NCBI GenBank assembly: GCA_023393635.1
Contig: JAEWKT010000012.1
Location: 24,582-88,581 of the forward strand
DNA length: 64,000 nucleotides
Direction: 5' to 3'
DNA from: Pseudomonadota bacterium
GTDB taxonomy: Bacteria; Pseudomonadota; Gammaproteobacteria; Pseudomonadales; Moraxellaceae
Shown: in pieces, positions 19,276-29,117 of the stretch
How the letters are laid out: each line of letters starts with the position of its first letter
Numbering within the stretch: position 1 is the first letter of the stretch
Position numbers and translations under genes: made by a program
Notes under the pieces: generated by a model
Database searches by the model: none
What the model saw: only the letters and a program-made list of their open reading frames with translations
What the model was told of the DNA's origin: nothing

Positions 19276-20808
19276 TTATATGCTCTCCTGGGTTAAGTGC
19301 TGTGAGGTCGGATTTTGCTTGGCAAGCGGGGCACGCTGTAAATGCCATTCGGTTTGTTGTTGGTATTGGTGCGCAACAGACAGCAATTGACCTTCCGACC
19401 AATAATTGCCAATCAGCTGCAAGCCAACGGGCAGATTTTTTTCATCCAGACCCACAGGAATACTTAAGGCAGGTAAGCCCGCCAGATTTGCACCCACAGT
19501 AAATAAGTCACTTAAATATTCAAGGACAGGGTCAATTTGCATGCTAATAATACCAGCGGTTTCTGGCGTGGTAGGCCCTGCAATGATATCAACCTGTTCA
19601 AATGCTTTTAAAAAATCCTGTTGAATCAGGCGGCGGACTTTTTGTGCTTTGACATAATAGGCATCGTAATAACCCGCCGATAGCGCATAAGTACCAATTA
19701 AAATACGGCGCTGCACTTCATCGCCAAAGCCCTCAGAACGTGAACGCTGATATAAATCGGTCAGGTCAGTTGGGTTTTCACAGCGGTAGCCATAGCGCAC
19801 CCCGTCATAACGCGATAAATTGCTGGAAGCTTCGGCAGGGGCAAGTAAATAATAAGTAGGAATAACTGATTCAGTGGTGCTTAAATCAATACTGACTAAT
19901 GTCGCGCCCTGACTTTCAAGTTGTTTAAGTGAATCCTCGATGCAGGCTTTGACTTCAGCATCCAGTGCCAGATTATCAAAATACTGTTTGGGCAAGCCAA
20001 TGCGCAGTCCTTTTAATGGCTGGTTAAGCTGTGACACATAATCATCTACTGGACGATCCACACTGGTGGAGTCCTTGGCATCATGACCTGCCATCACACC
20101 AAGCAAATAGGCACAGTCTTCTGCCGAGCGTGCCATCGGGCCTGCCTGATCAAAACTTGAGGCATAGGCAATCATGCCAAAACGGGAAACACGGCCATAA
20201 GTGGGCTTAATGCCAGTCAAGCCACAAAATGCCGCAGGTTGACGAATAGAACCACCTGTATCTGTCCCTGTGGCAAATGGGGCTAAATCGGCAGCAACGG
20301 CAGCCGCTGAACCACCTGATGAGCCGCCTGGAATACGGTTGGTGTCCCAAGGGTTTTTGGTAGCGCCAAAATAGGATTTTTCATTGGTCGAGCCCATGGC
20401 AAATTCGTCCATGTTGACCTTGCCTAATGTGACCAATCCAGCATCCAGACATTTTTGCACCACGGTGGCATTGTAGGGAGCAATAAATGGATTTTTAGGG
20501 TCGCCCAGCATTTTAGACCCAGCAGTGGTTTTAATACCTTGCGTACAAAAAATATCTTTATGCGCCAGTGGAATACCCGTAAGCAGCTTAGCGTTACCGT
20601 TTTGGTGCGCTTGATCGGCTGCTTGTGCCTGAGCTAAAGCTTGTTGCTCGGTTACGGTAATATAGCTATTAATATGCGGGTCTAATGCGGCAATGCGCTG
20701 CAAATAGTGCTGGGTTAGCTCAACAGACGAAAATTTTTTGGCCGCCAAACCTTCGCTCAGCTGGCGTATACTGAACTGATGCAGCTCAGATGAATAATGA
20801 TCGGTCAT
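19276..20808 (-). CDS. gatA: Aspartyl/glutamyl-tRNA amidotransferase subunit A
   Basis: GatA releases ammonia from glutamine and passes it to GatB. It belongs to the amidase-signature family: the catalytic lysine lies in [12 protein letters not shown], and the serine pair in [14 protein letters not shown] and [17 protein letters not shown]. The 510 residues are slightly longer than typical (about 485), with an extra N-terminal segment and a glutamine-rich C-terminal tail. It overlaps neither neighbour: gatC ends 88 bases upstream and gatB starts directly at its stop. Confidence 0.97.
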   Translation of the reverse strand: MTDHYSSELHQFSIRQLSEGLAAKKFSSVELTQHYLQRIAALDPHINSYITVTEQQALAQAQAADQAHQNGNAKLLTGIPLAHKDIFCTQGIKTTAGSKMLGDPKNPFIAPYNATVVQKCLDAGLVTLGKVNMDEFAMGSTNEKSYFGATKNPWDTNRIPGGSSGGSAAAVAADLAPFATGTDTGGSIRQPAAFCGLTGIKPTYGRVSRFGMIAYASSFDQAGPMARSAEDCAYLLGVMAGHDAKDSTSVDRPVDDYVSQLNQPLKGLRIGLPKQYFDNLALDAEVKACIEDSLKQLESQGATLVSIDLSTTESVIPTYYLLAPAEASSNLSRYDGVRYGYRCENPTDLTDLYQRSRSEGFGDEVQRRILIGTYALSAGYYDAYYVKAQKVRRLIQQDFLKAFEQVDIIAGPTTPETAGIISMQIDPVLEYLSDLFTVGANLAGLPALSIPVGLDEKNLPVGLQLIGNYWSEGQLLSVAHQYQQQTEWHLQRAPLAKQNPTSQHLTQESI

Positions 20809-20896
20809 AAGGTTTCAGATATATTTTGTTAAAGAAAAAAATAAGAAATAATGAGTGTTCAAATGCAGTTCATTTGGCAACAAGTGCTTACTCAGC

Positions 20897-21211
20897 TTAT
20901 TCAATAACGCGCGGTACCAAATACAGGCCATCCTGGGTTGCGGGTGCAACGGCTTGGTAAGCATCACGCTGATTGGTTTCACTGACCACATCATCACGCA
21001 GCGGCTGCGCATGGTCAAACGGGCTTTTTAATGGCTCAACGCCAGTGGTATCAATGCTCTGCAAGGTCTGCATCAACAGTAAAATCCGATTAAGACTGCT
21101 TGCATGTTCGGCGGCTTTGGTTTCATCAATAGCCAAACGGCTTAAAATTGCAATTTGTTCGACGTCTTGTGCGGTCAATGCATCGCTGGTCTGGCTTGTG
21201 TTTGCTGACAT
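20897..21211 (-). CDS. gatC: Aspartyl/glutamyl-tRNA amidotransferase subunit C
   Basis: GatC is the small belt-like subunit that holds GatA and GatB together. The 104 residues from the ATG at 21211 (MSANTSQT) match the family length. The conserved LTAQDVEQIAILSRLAIDE opens the protein and LREDxV appears as LRDDVV near the C terminus. A longer frame starts 45 codons upstream but that extension has no GatC-like sequence. First gene of gatCAB; it diverges from mreB across about 160 bases that should contain both promoters. Confidence 0.93.
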   Translation of the reverse strand: MSANTSQTSDALTAQDVEQIAILSRLAIDETKAAEHASSLNRILLLMQTLQSIDTTGVEPLKSPFDHAQPLRDDVVSETNQRDAYQAVAPATQDGLYLVPRVIE

Positions 21212-21312
21212 AAAAGCGTACCCTGCATGGTCATAAAAATTCAGATTGCGGCACGTTATCATAAGATGCCGACTTGTCCAAATGGCTTGTCTAAATAATA
21301 GCATTTCGTTAA

Positions 21313-22410
<1,098 letters not shown>

Positions 22411-22440
22411 TCCATTTTGTCCAATCAATAGGCGGTTGCG

Positions 22441-23298
22441 GTGCAGTCCAATATTTTTAGCCGTCAGCCGCCAGCTTTTCGTTCATTCGCGCTGGCACTG
22501 ATTGCCTGTCTGGCATTAATGTTTATTAATTGGCGTTATGAGCATTTGGTGCTACCGCTACGTGCTGTGGTGCATCAGGCATTTAATCCCATTTATGCGG
22601 TGGCTAATTATCCAGTGCTGTCTGGGGACTGGTTTCGCCAGCAAAGCAAATCAGAAGATCAGTTACGCCGTGAAAATACTGCCATGCGTGCTGAGCTATT
22701 GCAGGCGCGTGTGCGTTTACAAAAACTGGCCGAGCTGTCTGCTGAAAATACCCGATTACGTGGCTTGCTCAATACCCCGCTCATCATTGATGGTCGTATG
22801 CTGATTAGTGAAATTATTGGCACCGATACCGACCCATTAAGACAAATTTTAGTCATCAATAAAGGCAGTCTGGATCAGGTCAAGCTGGGGCAAACCATTT
22901 TGGATGACAAAGGGATCATGGGACAGGTGATTAACGTTTATCCGCATAGTTCACGCGTCATGCTACTATCTGATAAAGAACATGCCCTGTCTGTGCGGAT
23001 TGAGCGCACTGGCGTACGGGGCATTGTGTCTGGTACTGGTGATAGCACGCGCTTAAGCATGCAATATGTGCCCAACACGGCTGATATTCAAATTGGTGAT
23101 CGCTTAATTAGTTCAGGACTGGGCGAGCAGTTTCCAGCAGGTTATCCCGTAGGGACAGTCAGTCGTGTACAACGGCATGGCAGTGGTGAGTTTGCCACTA
23201 TTGATATTCGTCCTGCTGCCCAATTGCAAGGTGGCCATCATGTGGTGTTGCTGTTTTCAGCACCGTTAGCGCAGGAACAGCCCTATGCCGCCCCGTGA
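22441..23298 (+). CDS. mreC: Rod shape-determining protein MreC
   Basis: MreC is a bitopic membrane protein that links MreB to the periplasmic wall enzymes PBP2 and RodA. One N-terminal helix (about residues 14-30) is followed by a coiled coil (about 72-108) and a periplasmic beta domain with LISEIIGTDTDPLRQILVINKGS and GDRLISSGLGEQFPAGYPVG. The length of 285 is usual. It starts with GTG and overlaps mreD by 14 bases. Confidence 0.95.
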   Translation: MQSNIFSRQPPAFRSFALALIACLALMFINWRYEHLVLPLRAVVHQAFNPIYAVANYPVLSGDWFRQQSKSEDQLRRENTAMRAELLQARVRLQKLAELSAENTRLRGLLNTPLIIDGRMLISEIIGTDTDPLRQILVINKGSLDQVKLGQTILDDKGIMGQVINVYPHSSRVMLLSDKEHALSVRIERTGVRGIVSGTGDSTRLSMQYVPNTADIQIGDRLISSGLGEQFPAGYPVGTVSRVQRHGSGEFATIDIRPAAQLQGGHHVVLLFSAPLAQEQPYAAP

Positions 23299-23803
23299 TT
23301 ACGCTGGTAGTTTAAATTTGAGTTCTCGCGGCAGTAAAATGCGTGACCCACTCATTGCCATTGTACTTAGTATTGTGATTGCATCAATATTGATGGTGTA
23401 TCCTTTACCCTATGTTGCTGCGGCCTGGCGTCCATTATTTTTTTTAATGCTGACGCTGTTTTGGGTGTTGTGCCAGCCTGCATGGTGTGGCATCTGGTTT
23501 GCTTTTTTTCTCGGCCTGGCGTCTGATTTTATGCTGGATGCCATGCTCGGCCAATATGCCTTGAGTTTTGTGGTGGTGGCATTTTTGGCGCGTTACTTTA
23601 CCAGCAACAAGCGCGTACTGACTTTTACTAATTTATGGATTGTGGTGGCCGCTGCATTGTTTTTGCATTTGCTGATTCAGCTTTTTTTGCAGGAAATGGC
23701 AGGCATCCAGTTTTCTATTCTTAAGCACTGGCAACCTTTATGGAGCAGCCTTGCCATTTGGCCAGTCATTTATATGTTATTAAAACCATGGCGTGAATCT
23801 TAA
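23285..23803 (+). CDS. mreD: Rod shape-determining protein MreD
   Basis: MreD is a small integral membrane partner of MreC. This 172-residue protein has five or six hydrophobic helices and the family-typical GLASDFMLDAMLGQYALSFV region near residue 80. The ATG at 23285 overlaps the mreC end and has AGGA eight bases upstream; an ATG at 23339 (MRDPLIAI) is the main alternative and would remove an uncharged leader of 18 residues. Third gene of the cluster. Confidence 0.9.
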   Translation: MPPRDYAGSLNLSSRGSKMRDPLIAIVLSIVIASILMVYPLPYVAAAWRPLFFLMLTLFWVLCQPAWCGIWFAFFLGLASDFMLDAMLGQYALSFVVVAFLARYFTSNKRVLTFTNLWIVVAAALFLHLLIQLFLQEMAGIQFSILKHWQPLWSSLAIWPVIYMLLKPWRES

Positions 23804-23930
23804 GTGCTATATAGTCTAAAGTAACAGCAGTGTCGCAACGCCTTAAACGCAGGGCAGTATTATTTAGGCCACCGCGCAGTAACAAGTGAGTCACCGCTTA
23901 AACAAATTGATGAATTCGATGGAACATAGA

Positions 23931-24494
23931 ATGCAACAACACATTATTTTGGCATCCAGCTCACCACGCCGACATGAATTATTGCAGCAAGTGGGCATTG
24001 AGTTTGAAGTTAACAGTCTTGAAATTGATGAAAGTCCGCATTTGCATGAGGCACCTGCAGATTATGTGGTGCGACTGGCGATTGAAAAAGCTCAGGCTGC
24101 CATTGCGCAACTTGCGCCTGATACCATTGTGATTGCCGCCGATACCACCGTTACCATTGATGGACAAATATTGGGTAAACCTGCCAATCAAGCTGAGGCG
24201 TTTGCCATGTGGCAGCGTTTATCTGGCCGTGACCATTTTGTCATGACAGGCGTGGCGGTTGCCAAAAACCAGACAGTGTTGCATCGCCGTGTCACCACTG
24301 AAGTGCATTTTGCCCACTTAACGCAGGCTGATATGCAGGCGTACTGGCAAACAGGCGAGCCTATTGGTAAAGCAGGTGGCTATGCCATTCAGGGAAAGGG
24401 TGCTGCATTTATTCCCAAAATTCAGGGCAGCTATAGTAATGTGGTTGGCTTGCCTATCTTTGAAACACTCGACCTACTTAAAGAAATTCAATAA
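23931..24494 (+). CDS. Maf family nucleotide pyrophosphatase (YhdE-type, dTTP/UTP)
   Basis: Maf proteins hydrolyse non-canonical or surplus nucleoside triphosphates. The opening IILASSSPRRHELL is the family signature, followed by VIAADTTVTIDGQILGKP and GKAGGYAIQGKGAAFI, which carry the catalytic aspartate and lysine. The start at 23931 (MQQHIIL) gives 187 residues and aligns with the family; a GTG 45 bases upstream is less likely. Placement between mreD and rng matches E. coli yhdE, supporting the dTTP/UTP subtype. Confidence 0.92.
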   Translation: MQQHIILASSSPRRHELLQQVGIEFEVNSLEIDESPHLHEAPADYVVRLAIEKAQAAIAQLAPDTIVIAADTTVTIDGQILGKPANQAEAFAMWQRLSGRDHFVMTGVAVAKNQTVLHRRVTTEVHFAHLTQADMQAYWQTGEPIGKAGGYAIQGKGAAFIPKIQGSYSNVVGLPIFETLDLLKEIQ

Positions 24495-24647
24495 TTTAGT
24501 ATCTTATTACTAGGCTTATTTTTAGTGGACTTCTTGCATCAATATTTTAAAGCCCTCTAAATCTCTCTGCTTGGGGAGTTATGAAAGAAGTCTATTCTCT
24601 ACATTACATCATTTATTTTTACCTTAAAGAACATGCTGGAAAATACC

Positions 24648-26102
24648 ATGACAGAAGAGCTTTTGATTAACATCACGCCAATGGAATGCCGTGTTGCACT
24701 CATTGAAAATGGTGTTGTACAAGAGCTGTTTGTAGAGCGCACTGCACGCCGTGGTTTGGTGGGCAATATTTATAACGGCAAGGTGGTGCGCGTACTTCCT
24801 GGTATGCAGGCAGCCTTTGTTGAAATTGGCTTATCGCGTACTGCATTTTTGCACATCAATGACATGATCTGGCCACGGCAAAAAGAAACGCCCAATGTAT
24901 TTGAGCTATTGCATGCAGGGCAGCAGATTACCGTTCAGGTGATGAAAGACATGCTGGGTAGCAAAGGCGCACGGCTGAGCACCGATTTATCGATTCCCTC
25001 ACGTTATCTGGTGCTGATGCCTTATGGCCATCATACGGGCATTAGTCAGCGCATTGAGCAAGACGAAGAACGCGAGCGCCTAAAAACCTTAATTGAAGAG
25101 ATTCAGGCCACCTGCAAATTGCCAGGCAGTTTGATTGTGCGTACTGCTGCTGAAGGGGTGAGCCGTGAAGCTCTGGAACAGGATGTACGTTATTTGGGGC
25201 GTTTATGGGAATATATCCAGCGGCAACAAAAACAAGTGCCTGCACCAGGCTTAATTTTTGAAGAGCTACCGCTACCACGACGTATTGTGCGTGATTTAGC
25301 CAGCGAGCGCACCACCAAAATTTATGTCGATTCACGTGAAATTTATAGCAAGATCAGCGGCTTTGTAGAAGAATTTGTACCATTGATGAAAGACCGTTTA
25401 TACCACTATCCAGGTGAGCGGCCATTGTTTGACTTATACAATGTGGAAGATGACTTGCAAAAAGCCCTGCAAGCGCGTGTGGCATTAAAGTCTGGTGGTT
25501 ATTTGATGATTGACCAAACTGAAGCCATGACCACCGTGGATGTGAACACAGGCTCATTTGTGGGTGGTCGATCCTTGGAAGATACGGTTTATAAAACCAA
25601 TCTGGAAGCCACGCATGTGATTGCGCGTCAGCTTCGACTGCGTAATCTAGGCGGCATTATTATTATTGACTTCATTGACATGCAGGAACAAGCGCATCGT
25701 GAAGAAGTGATGAAGTCACTGGAAAAAATGCTGGAACGCGATCATGCCAAAACCAAGATTACCCAGGTATCCGAGCTGGGCTTGGTGGAAATGACCCGTA
25801 AGCGAACGCGCGAATCACTGGGTAATTTGCTGTGCGAGCCATGCCCAATTTGTCAGGGCAAGGGTTATGTCAAAACTGCCGAAACGGTCTGCTTTGAAAT
25901 TTTTAGGGAAATTCTACGTTGTGCCCGTGCTTACGAGTCACCACAAGGCTATACCGTGGTGGCCAACCCTGCCATTATTGATCGCTTGCTATCTACTGAG
26001 GCCACGGCGGTGGCCGACCTTGAGCATTTCATTGATCGTGTGATTAAGTTTCAGGTAGAAAATTTATATACTCAGGAACAGTATGATATTGTTTTAATTT
26101 AA
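24648..26102 (+). CDS. rng: Ribonuclease G
   Basis: RNase G is an endoribonuclease that matures the 16S rRNA 5' end and cleaves some mRNAs. The S1 RNA-binding domain lies near residues 38-125 (RGLVGNIYNGKVVRVLPGMQ). The catalytic metal aspartates are in TTVDVNTGSFVGGR and IIIIDFIDM, and the zinc-link CEPCPICQGKGY holds the subunits together. The 484 residues and lack of the long RNase E tail separate it from rne. The ATG at 24648 (MTEELLIN) aligns with E. coli and has GGA upstream; an ATG five codons earlier is less likely. Last gene of the mre cluster. Confidence 0.96.
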   Translation: MTEELLINITPMECRVALIENGVVQELFVERTARRGLVGNIYNGKVVRVLPGMQAAFVEIGLSRTAFLHINDMIWPRQKETPNVFELLHAGQQITVQVMKDMLGSKGARLSTDLSIPSRYLVLMPYGHHTGISQRIEQDEERERLKTLIEEIQATCKLPGSLIVRTAAEGVSREALEQDVRYLGRLWEYIQRQQKQVPAPGLIFEELPLPRRIVRDLASERTTKIYVDSREIYSKISGFVEEFVPLMKDRLYHYPGERPLFDLYNVEDDLQKALQARVALKSGGYLMIDQTEAMTTVDVNTGSFVGGRSLEDTVYKTNLEATHVIARQLRLRNLGGIIIIDFIDMQEQAHREEVMKSLEKMLERDHAKTKITQVSELGLVEMTRKRTRESLGNLLCEPCPICQGKGYVKTAETVCFEIFREILRCARAYESPQGYTVVANPAIIDRLLSTEATAVADLEHFIDRVIKFQVENLYTQEQYDIVLI

Positions 26103-26136
26103 TAAATTTTTTCGAATAAGCCCTGAAGTGTTATAT

Positions 26137-26166
26137 ATCCTTACATAATATAAGGGATTTTTATTA
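26137..26166 (+). terminator. Weak terminator after rng
   Basis: CCTTA (26139-26143) and TAAGG (26151-26155), extendable with flanking AT pairs, form a short stem with loop CATAATA, followed by GATTTTTATT. The stem is weak but the position, about 40 bases past the rng stop, is right. Confidence 0.4.
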
Positions 26167-26239
26167 ACCTCATGCAGTGTGCGTTTTATACTAAACCTGT
26201 AGCCAACGACCCTTTCACGTCTGCTAGCGAGGTAACAGT

Positions 26240-26419
26240 ATGAACGCACAAACTAAGGCCTTTGACGATTTAAGCAATATACAGGCTGCTCATGTTGATC
26301 ATGCAGGATATATGATTGGCGAGCACGGTAAAGCCCTTAAAATTACTGAAGCAATGATTAAAAATGCCTGCCTTGAGTTAAAAGCCCGTTGTCATTTGCC
26401 TAGTCCATTAAAACGCTAA
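26240..26419 (+). CDS. Small hypothetical protein (59 residues)
   Basis: An ATG with a good GAGG ribosome site seven bases upstream opens a 59-codon frame ending in TAA. The product is soluble and mixed-charge with two cysteines (KNACLELKARCHLPSP near the C terminus) and a basic end. No family is recognised. The frame is supported by start context and by amino-acid composition like its neighbours, not by homology. It stands alone between rng and the convergent coaX gene. A conserved match in related genomes would confirm it. Confidence 0.55.
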   Translation: MNAQTKAFDDLSNIQAAHVDHAGYMIGEHGKALKITEAMIKNACLELKARCHLPSPLKR

Positions 26420-26514
26420 ATTTTTTGATCACTCACCGCTACGCTTAACAAACCGAAGTATTGCAGTACTCATTGATTCTAAAACGACTTACTTTAAAAG
26501 ACTGGCTCTCATTT

Positions 26515-27258
26515 TTAGTCTGTATGTTCAAAAAACCGCATTAAACCTTTTAGTAGTAAATCTGGCTCTAAGGTTAAGTCGGTTTTTTGTTGTAGAAAGC
26601 CTGCAAAAATAGCGGCATCTCCGCCTGTAAGCACCAATTTGCGTGCAGGATTATGGAGAATAATTTTTTCAATCGCGCCCAGTAAGCCCAATAAAATACC
26701 ATGATGCACGGCGTCACTGGTGTTACGCCCAGGATACAAGTCACTAAAGGCTTGATCAGGGATTTTAATGCCTTTGGTGCCCTGGGTGAGTGAATCACGC
26801 TGCAAATACAGGCTCGGCAAAATATAACCACCCAAGTGCTGATTATCATCAAGTAAATCAATGGTAAGCGCAGTGCCACAACCTAAAATACAATATTGTT
26901 GCTGTTGTCCTGCCAGTGCCAAAACCTGTAGCCAACGGTCAATCCCAAGTTGTGCAGGGTTGTCATAACCTGCTTGCAGCCCATGATGGCTTGCTTTTAC
27001 TGTGGCAAAACGAATGGGGACATTCAGGCGGCTTAACGTGTGCTGGACGCGCTGATTAGACACGTCATCAAGTACTGATGAAATGCCAATTTCATGCGGG
27101 GAAAACTGGCTTAAGCGGTCAACCAGACCCAGCAATAAATCAGCAGGCGATTGCAAATGCAGCTCAGCACCGTTGGCTTGCATATTGCCATCGACAGTGA
27201 GCCAGTATTTCAAGCGGGTATTGCCAATATCTAACCAAAGCTGGCGCATGGGACTCAC
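26515..27258 (-). CDS. coaX: Type III pantothenate kinase
   Basis: CoaX phosphorylates pantothenate in the first step of coenzyme A synthesis; unlike CoaA it is not feedback-inhibited. The ASKHA phosphate motifs are [13 protein letters not shown] at the N terminus and [13 protein letters not shown] in the middle, with [13 protein letters not shown] and [13 protein letters not shown]. The length of 247 is typical. A GTG start overlaps the birA stop by four bases (GTGA); an ATG three codons later is also possible. The birA-coaX pair is widespread. Confidence 0.93.
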   Translation of the reverse strand: MSPMRQLWLDIGNTRLKYWLTVDGNMQANGAELHLQSPADLLLGLVDRLSQFSPHEIGISSVLDDVSNQRVQHTLSRLNVPIRFATVKASHHGLQAGYDNPAQLGIDRWLQVLALAGQQQQYCILGCGTALTIDLLDDNQHLGGYILPSLYLQRDSLTQGTKGIKIPDQAFSDLYPGRNTSDAVHHGILLGLLGAIEKIILHNPARKLVLTGGDAAIFAGFLQQKTDLTLEPDLLLKGLMRFFEHTD

Positions 27259-28112
27259 TTCTCAGACAACGGACGCACTTGCCCACTATAAATTATTTTT
27301 ACGCCTTCTGGGCTATCTAACTGTAATGCCCCATCAGGTTGAATGCCCATGACGGTACCCTGAATATCAGGCTGTGCTGGATTGGACACCACCACAGCTT
27401 GCTGAAATAATGCATCAAAACTGGCAAAACGAACAGGCAACTCAAAACTGCCTTGCTCAAAGGTTTTGCAGGCGTGTATTAAGGCAAACGTGGTTTGAAT
27501 GGCCAATTCCAGTGTGTCTACAGGTTCATTTAAAATAGTGCCAAGGTCAGTCACTGCCTGACTTTCTACCCGATCAGGCATGGGGGTTAAATTTAGCCCT
27601 ACGCCAATAACAACTCGATGATCAGATAATGGCTCAATTAAAATACCGCCCCATTTGGCTTGATTAAAATATAGATCATTGGGCCATTTCACCGTTAAGC
27701 CCGCATGTTGCTGAAACAACGGCATAGTCACCAGACTTAAAGCAGCCTCTAACGCCAAACGTCCACTTAAAGGATGCTGAAGTGTCCACAGCAATGACAA
27801 ATACAAATTCCCTTCAGGAGAATACCACTGGCGTCCAGCTTGACCGCGTCCAGCAGTTTGTTCATTACTTAAGATTAAGGCACAAGGCGCATCAAGCTGT
27901 TTGATTGCATCATTGGTAGAGCTAATGGTATTTAACCAGTAAACGTGATCTAGCGTGGTTAAGCCACGATATTTCAGGCTAGCACGTAAAAGATGCACGC
28001 GCTCATCTTGCTGCATTTGTACCAAGCTGCTACTGCTTGGCAAGCAGGGTGATGTCGCTTCTTGTGCAGCTTTTTGCAGCGCGTGTGATAGCAATGATTC
28101 ATTGTTAGCCAT
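27255..28112 (-). CDS. birA: Biotin-[acetyl-CoA carboxylase] ligase without N-terminal HTH
   Basis: The enzyme activates biotin as biotinyl-AMP and transfers it to the biotin carboxyl carrier protein. The catalytic loop appears as [22 protein letters not shown], a GRGRxG variant with Gln in place of Arg at the fourth position. [19 protein letters not shown] carries the lysine contacting biotin. The C-terminal domain is present ([12 protein letters not shown]). The N-terminal 75 residues do not show a clear winged helix, so repressor function is doubtful. The ATG at 28112 (MANNESLL) is chosen; a longer start exists 16 codons upstream. Confidence 0.9.
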   Translation of the reverse strand: MANNESLLSHALQKAAQEATSPCLPSSSSLVQMQQDERVHLLRASLKYRGLTTLDHVYWLNTISSTNDAIKQLDAPCALILSNEQTAGRGQAGRQWYSPEGNLYLSLLWTLQHPLSGRLALEAALSLVTMPLFQQHAGLTVKWPNDLYFNQAKWGGILIEPLSDHRVVIGVGLNLTPMPDRVESQAVTDLGTILNEPVDTLELAIQTTFALIHACKTFEQGSFELPVRFASFDALFQQAVVVSNPAQPDIQGTVMGIQPDGALQLDSPEGVKIIYSGQVRPLSEK

Positions 28113-28398
28113 GATGACTAAACCCTGAAAAGACAGTAGCCTATAGGTTGGATTAGGCATTACCGACTGTCAAGCTTTCACTTTTTGTCTTTTGATGGCT
28201 AAAGATTAGGTCAGAGGTAATGTGGTTTTTATTAAAAATACAGTTTTTTTGCATGCTCAGTATGCTAAATATTTAAAACAATGTAGAATTGTCCGACAAT
28301 ACTAATTCTTGTGCGGAAAAAGTTTGTTATACCAACAGCGGCTTTGGGACAAATAACCACATTAGTTTTTTTATCATAACAATAGATTGGGTATCACC

Positions 28399-29094
28399 AT
28401 GAGTTTTCAGGCGGCAGTCAGTTTATCTGATCAAATTGCACAGCACATTGCTGCACAAATTATTACTGGGGAATTCATTGAAGGCGAGCGCATACAAGAG
28501 CTGCGTATTGCCAAAGAGCTTGATGTGAGTCGTGGCTCGGTGCGTGAGGCCTTACTGATTTTGGAGCGCACGCGTTTAATTGATATTTTTCCACGGCGCG
28601 GTGCTATTGTGACTGAAATGTCAGCCCAGCAGGTGCAGTGCTTGTTTGATAGCAGTATTATGGTCATGAGCGTGATGGTACAGCGCACCAGTGAACGCTG
28701 GCGTCAAAATGACAATGAGCAAATGAATACATTGATGCAGCAACTGGCTGAGCAGGTCAAGCTGGGTGATATTGAAAAATTTTATGATCTGGTATTTATT
28801 TTTTTAGAAAACTGTCACGCTATTATAGATAACCCTTATTTAAAAACAATTTATGAGAATTTATTGCCTGCGTTAAGGCGCAGCTATTTTTTAACCTTAA
28901 ATACTTCCAGACGTGAGCTACAGGAAGCCTTTTTGTTATTTCAGCATGTGATTGATGCCATTTTAATTCGTAAAGGCGATCAGGCAGCGTTATTTATGGA
29001 AGACTTTTGCCGCCATTTGCGCCATTTGGTACTGGATTCACTGGCCAGAATGAAGCAAATTGAGCTGGCCTGGGCTCAGCGGTCACGGCGTTAA
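28399..29094 (+). CDS. GntR family (FCD subfamily) transcription regulator
   Basis: The N-terminal winged helix (about residues 5-70) contains the GntR signature ERIQELRIAKELDVSRGSVREALLILERTRLI. The C-terminal helical ligand domain of about 150 residues is of the FCD/FadR type. The effector is unknown. The ATG at 28399 (MSFQAAVS) is preferred to a TTG four codons earlier. It precedes smc by 23 bases on the same strand. A GntR gene in this spot is also found next to smc in pseudomonads, so the link is old although no functional tie is established. Confidence 0.9.
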   Translation: MSFQAAVSLSDQIAQHIAAQIITGEFIEGERIQELRIAKELDVSRGSVREALLILERTRLIDIFPRRGAIVTEMSAQQVQCLFDSSIMVMSVMVQRTSERWRQNDNEQMNTLMQQLAEQVKLGDIEKFYDLVFIFLENCHAIIDNPYLKTIYENLLPALRRSYFLTLNTSRRELQEAFLLFQHVIDAILIRKGDQAALFMEDFCRHLRHLVLDSLARMKQIELAWAQRSRR

Positions 29095-29117
29095 CAGGAA
29101 CTCAAAGCTAAATATTT

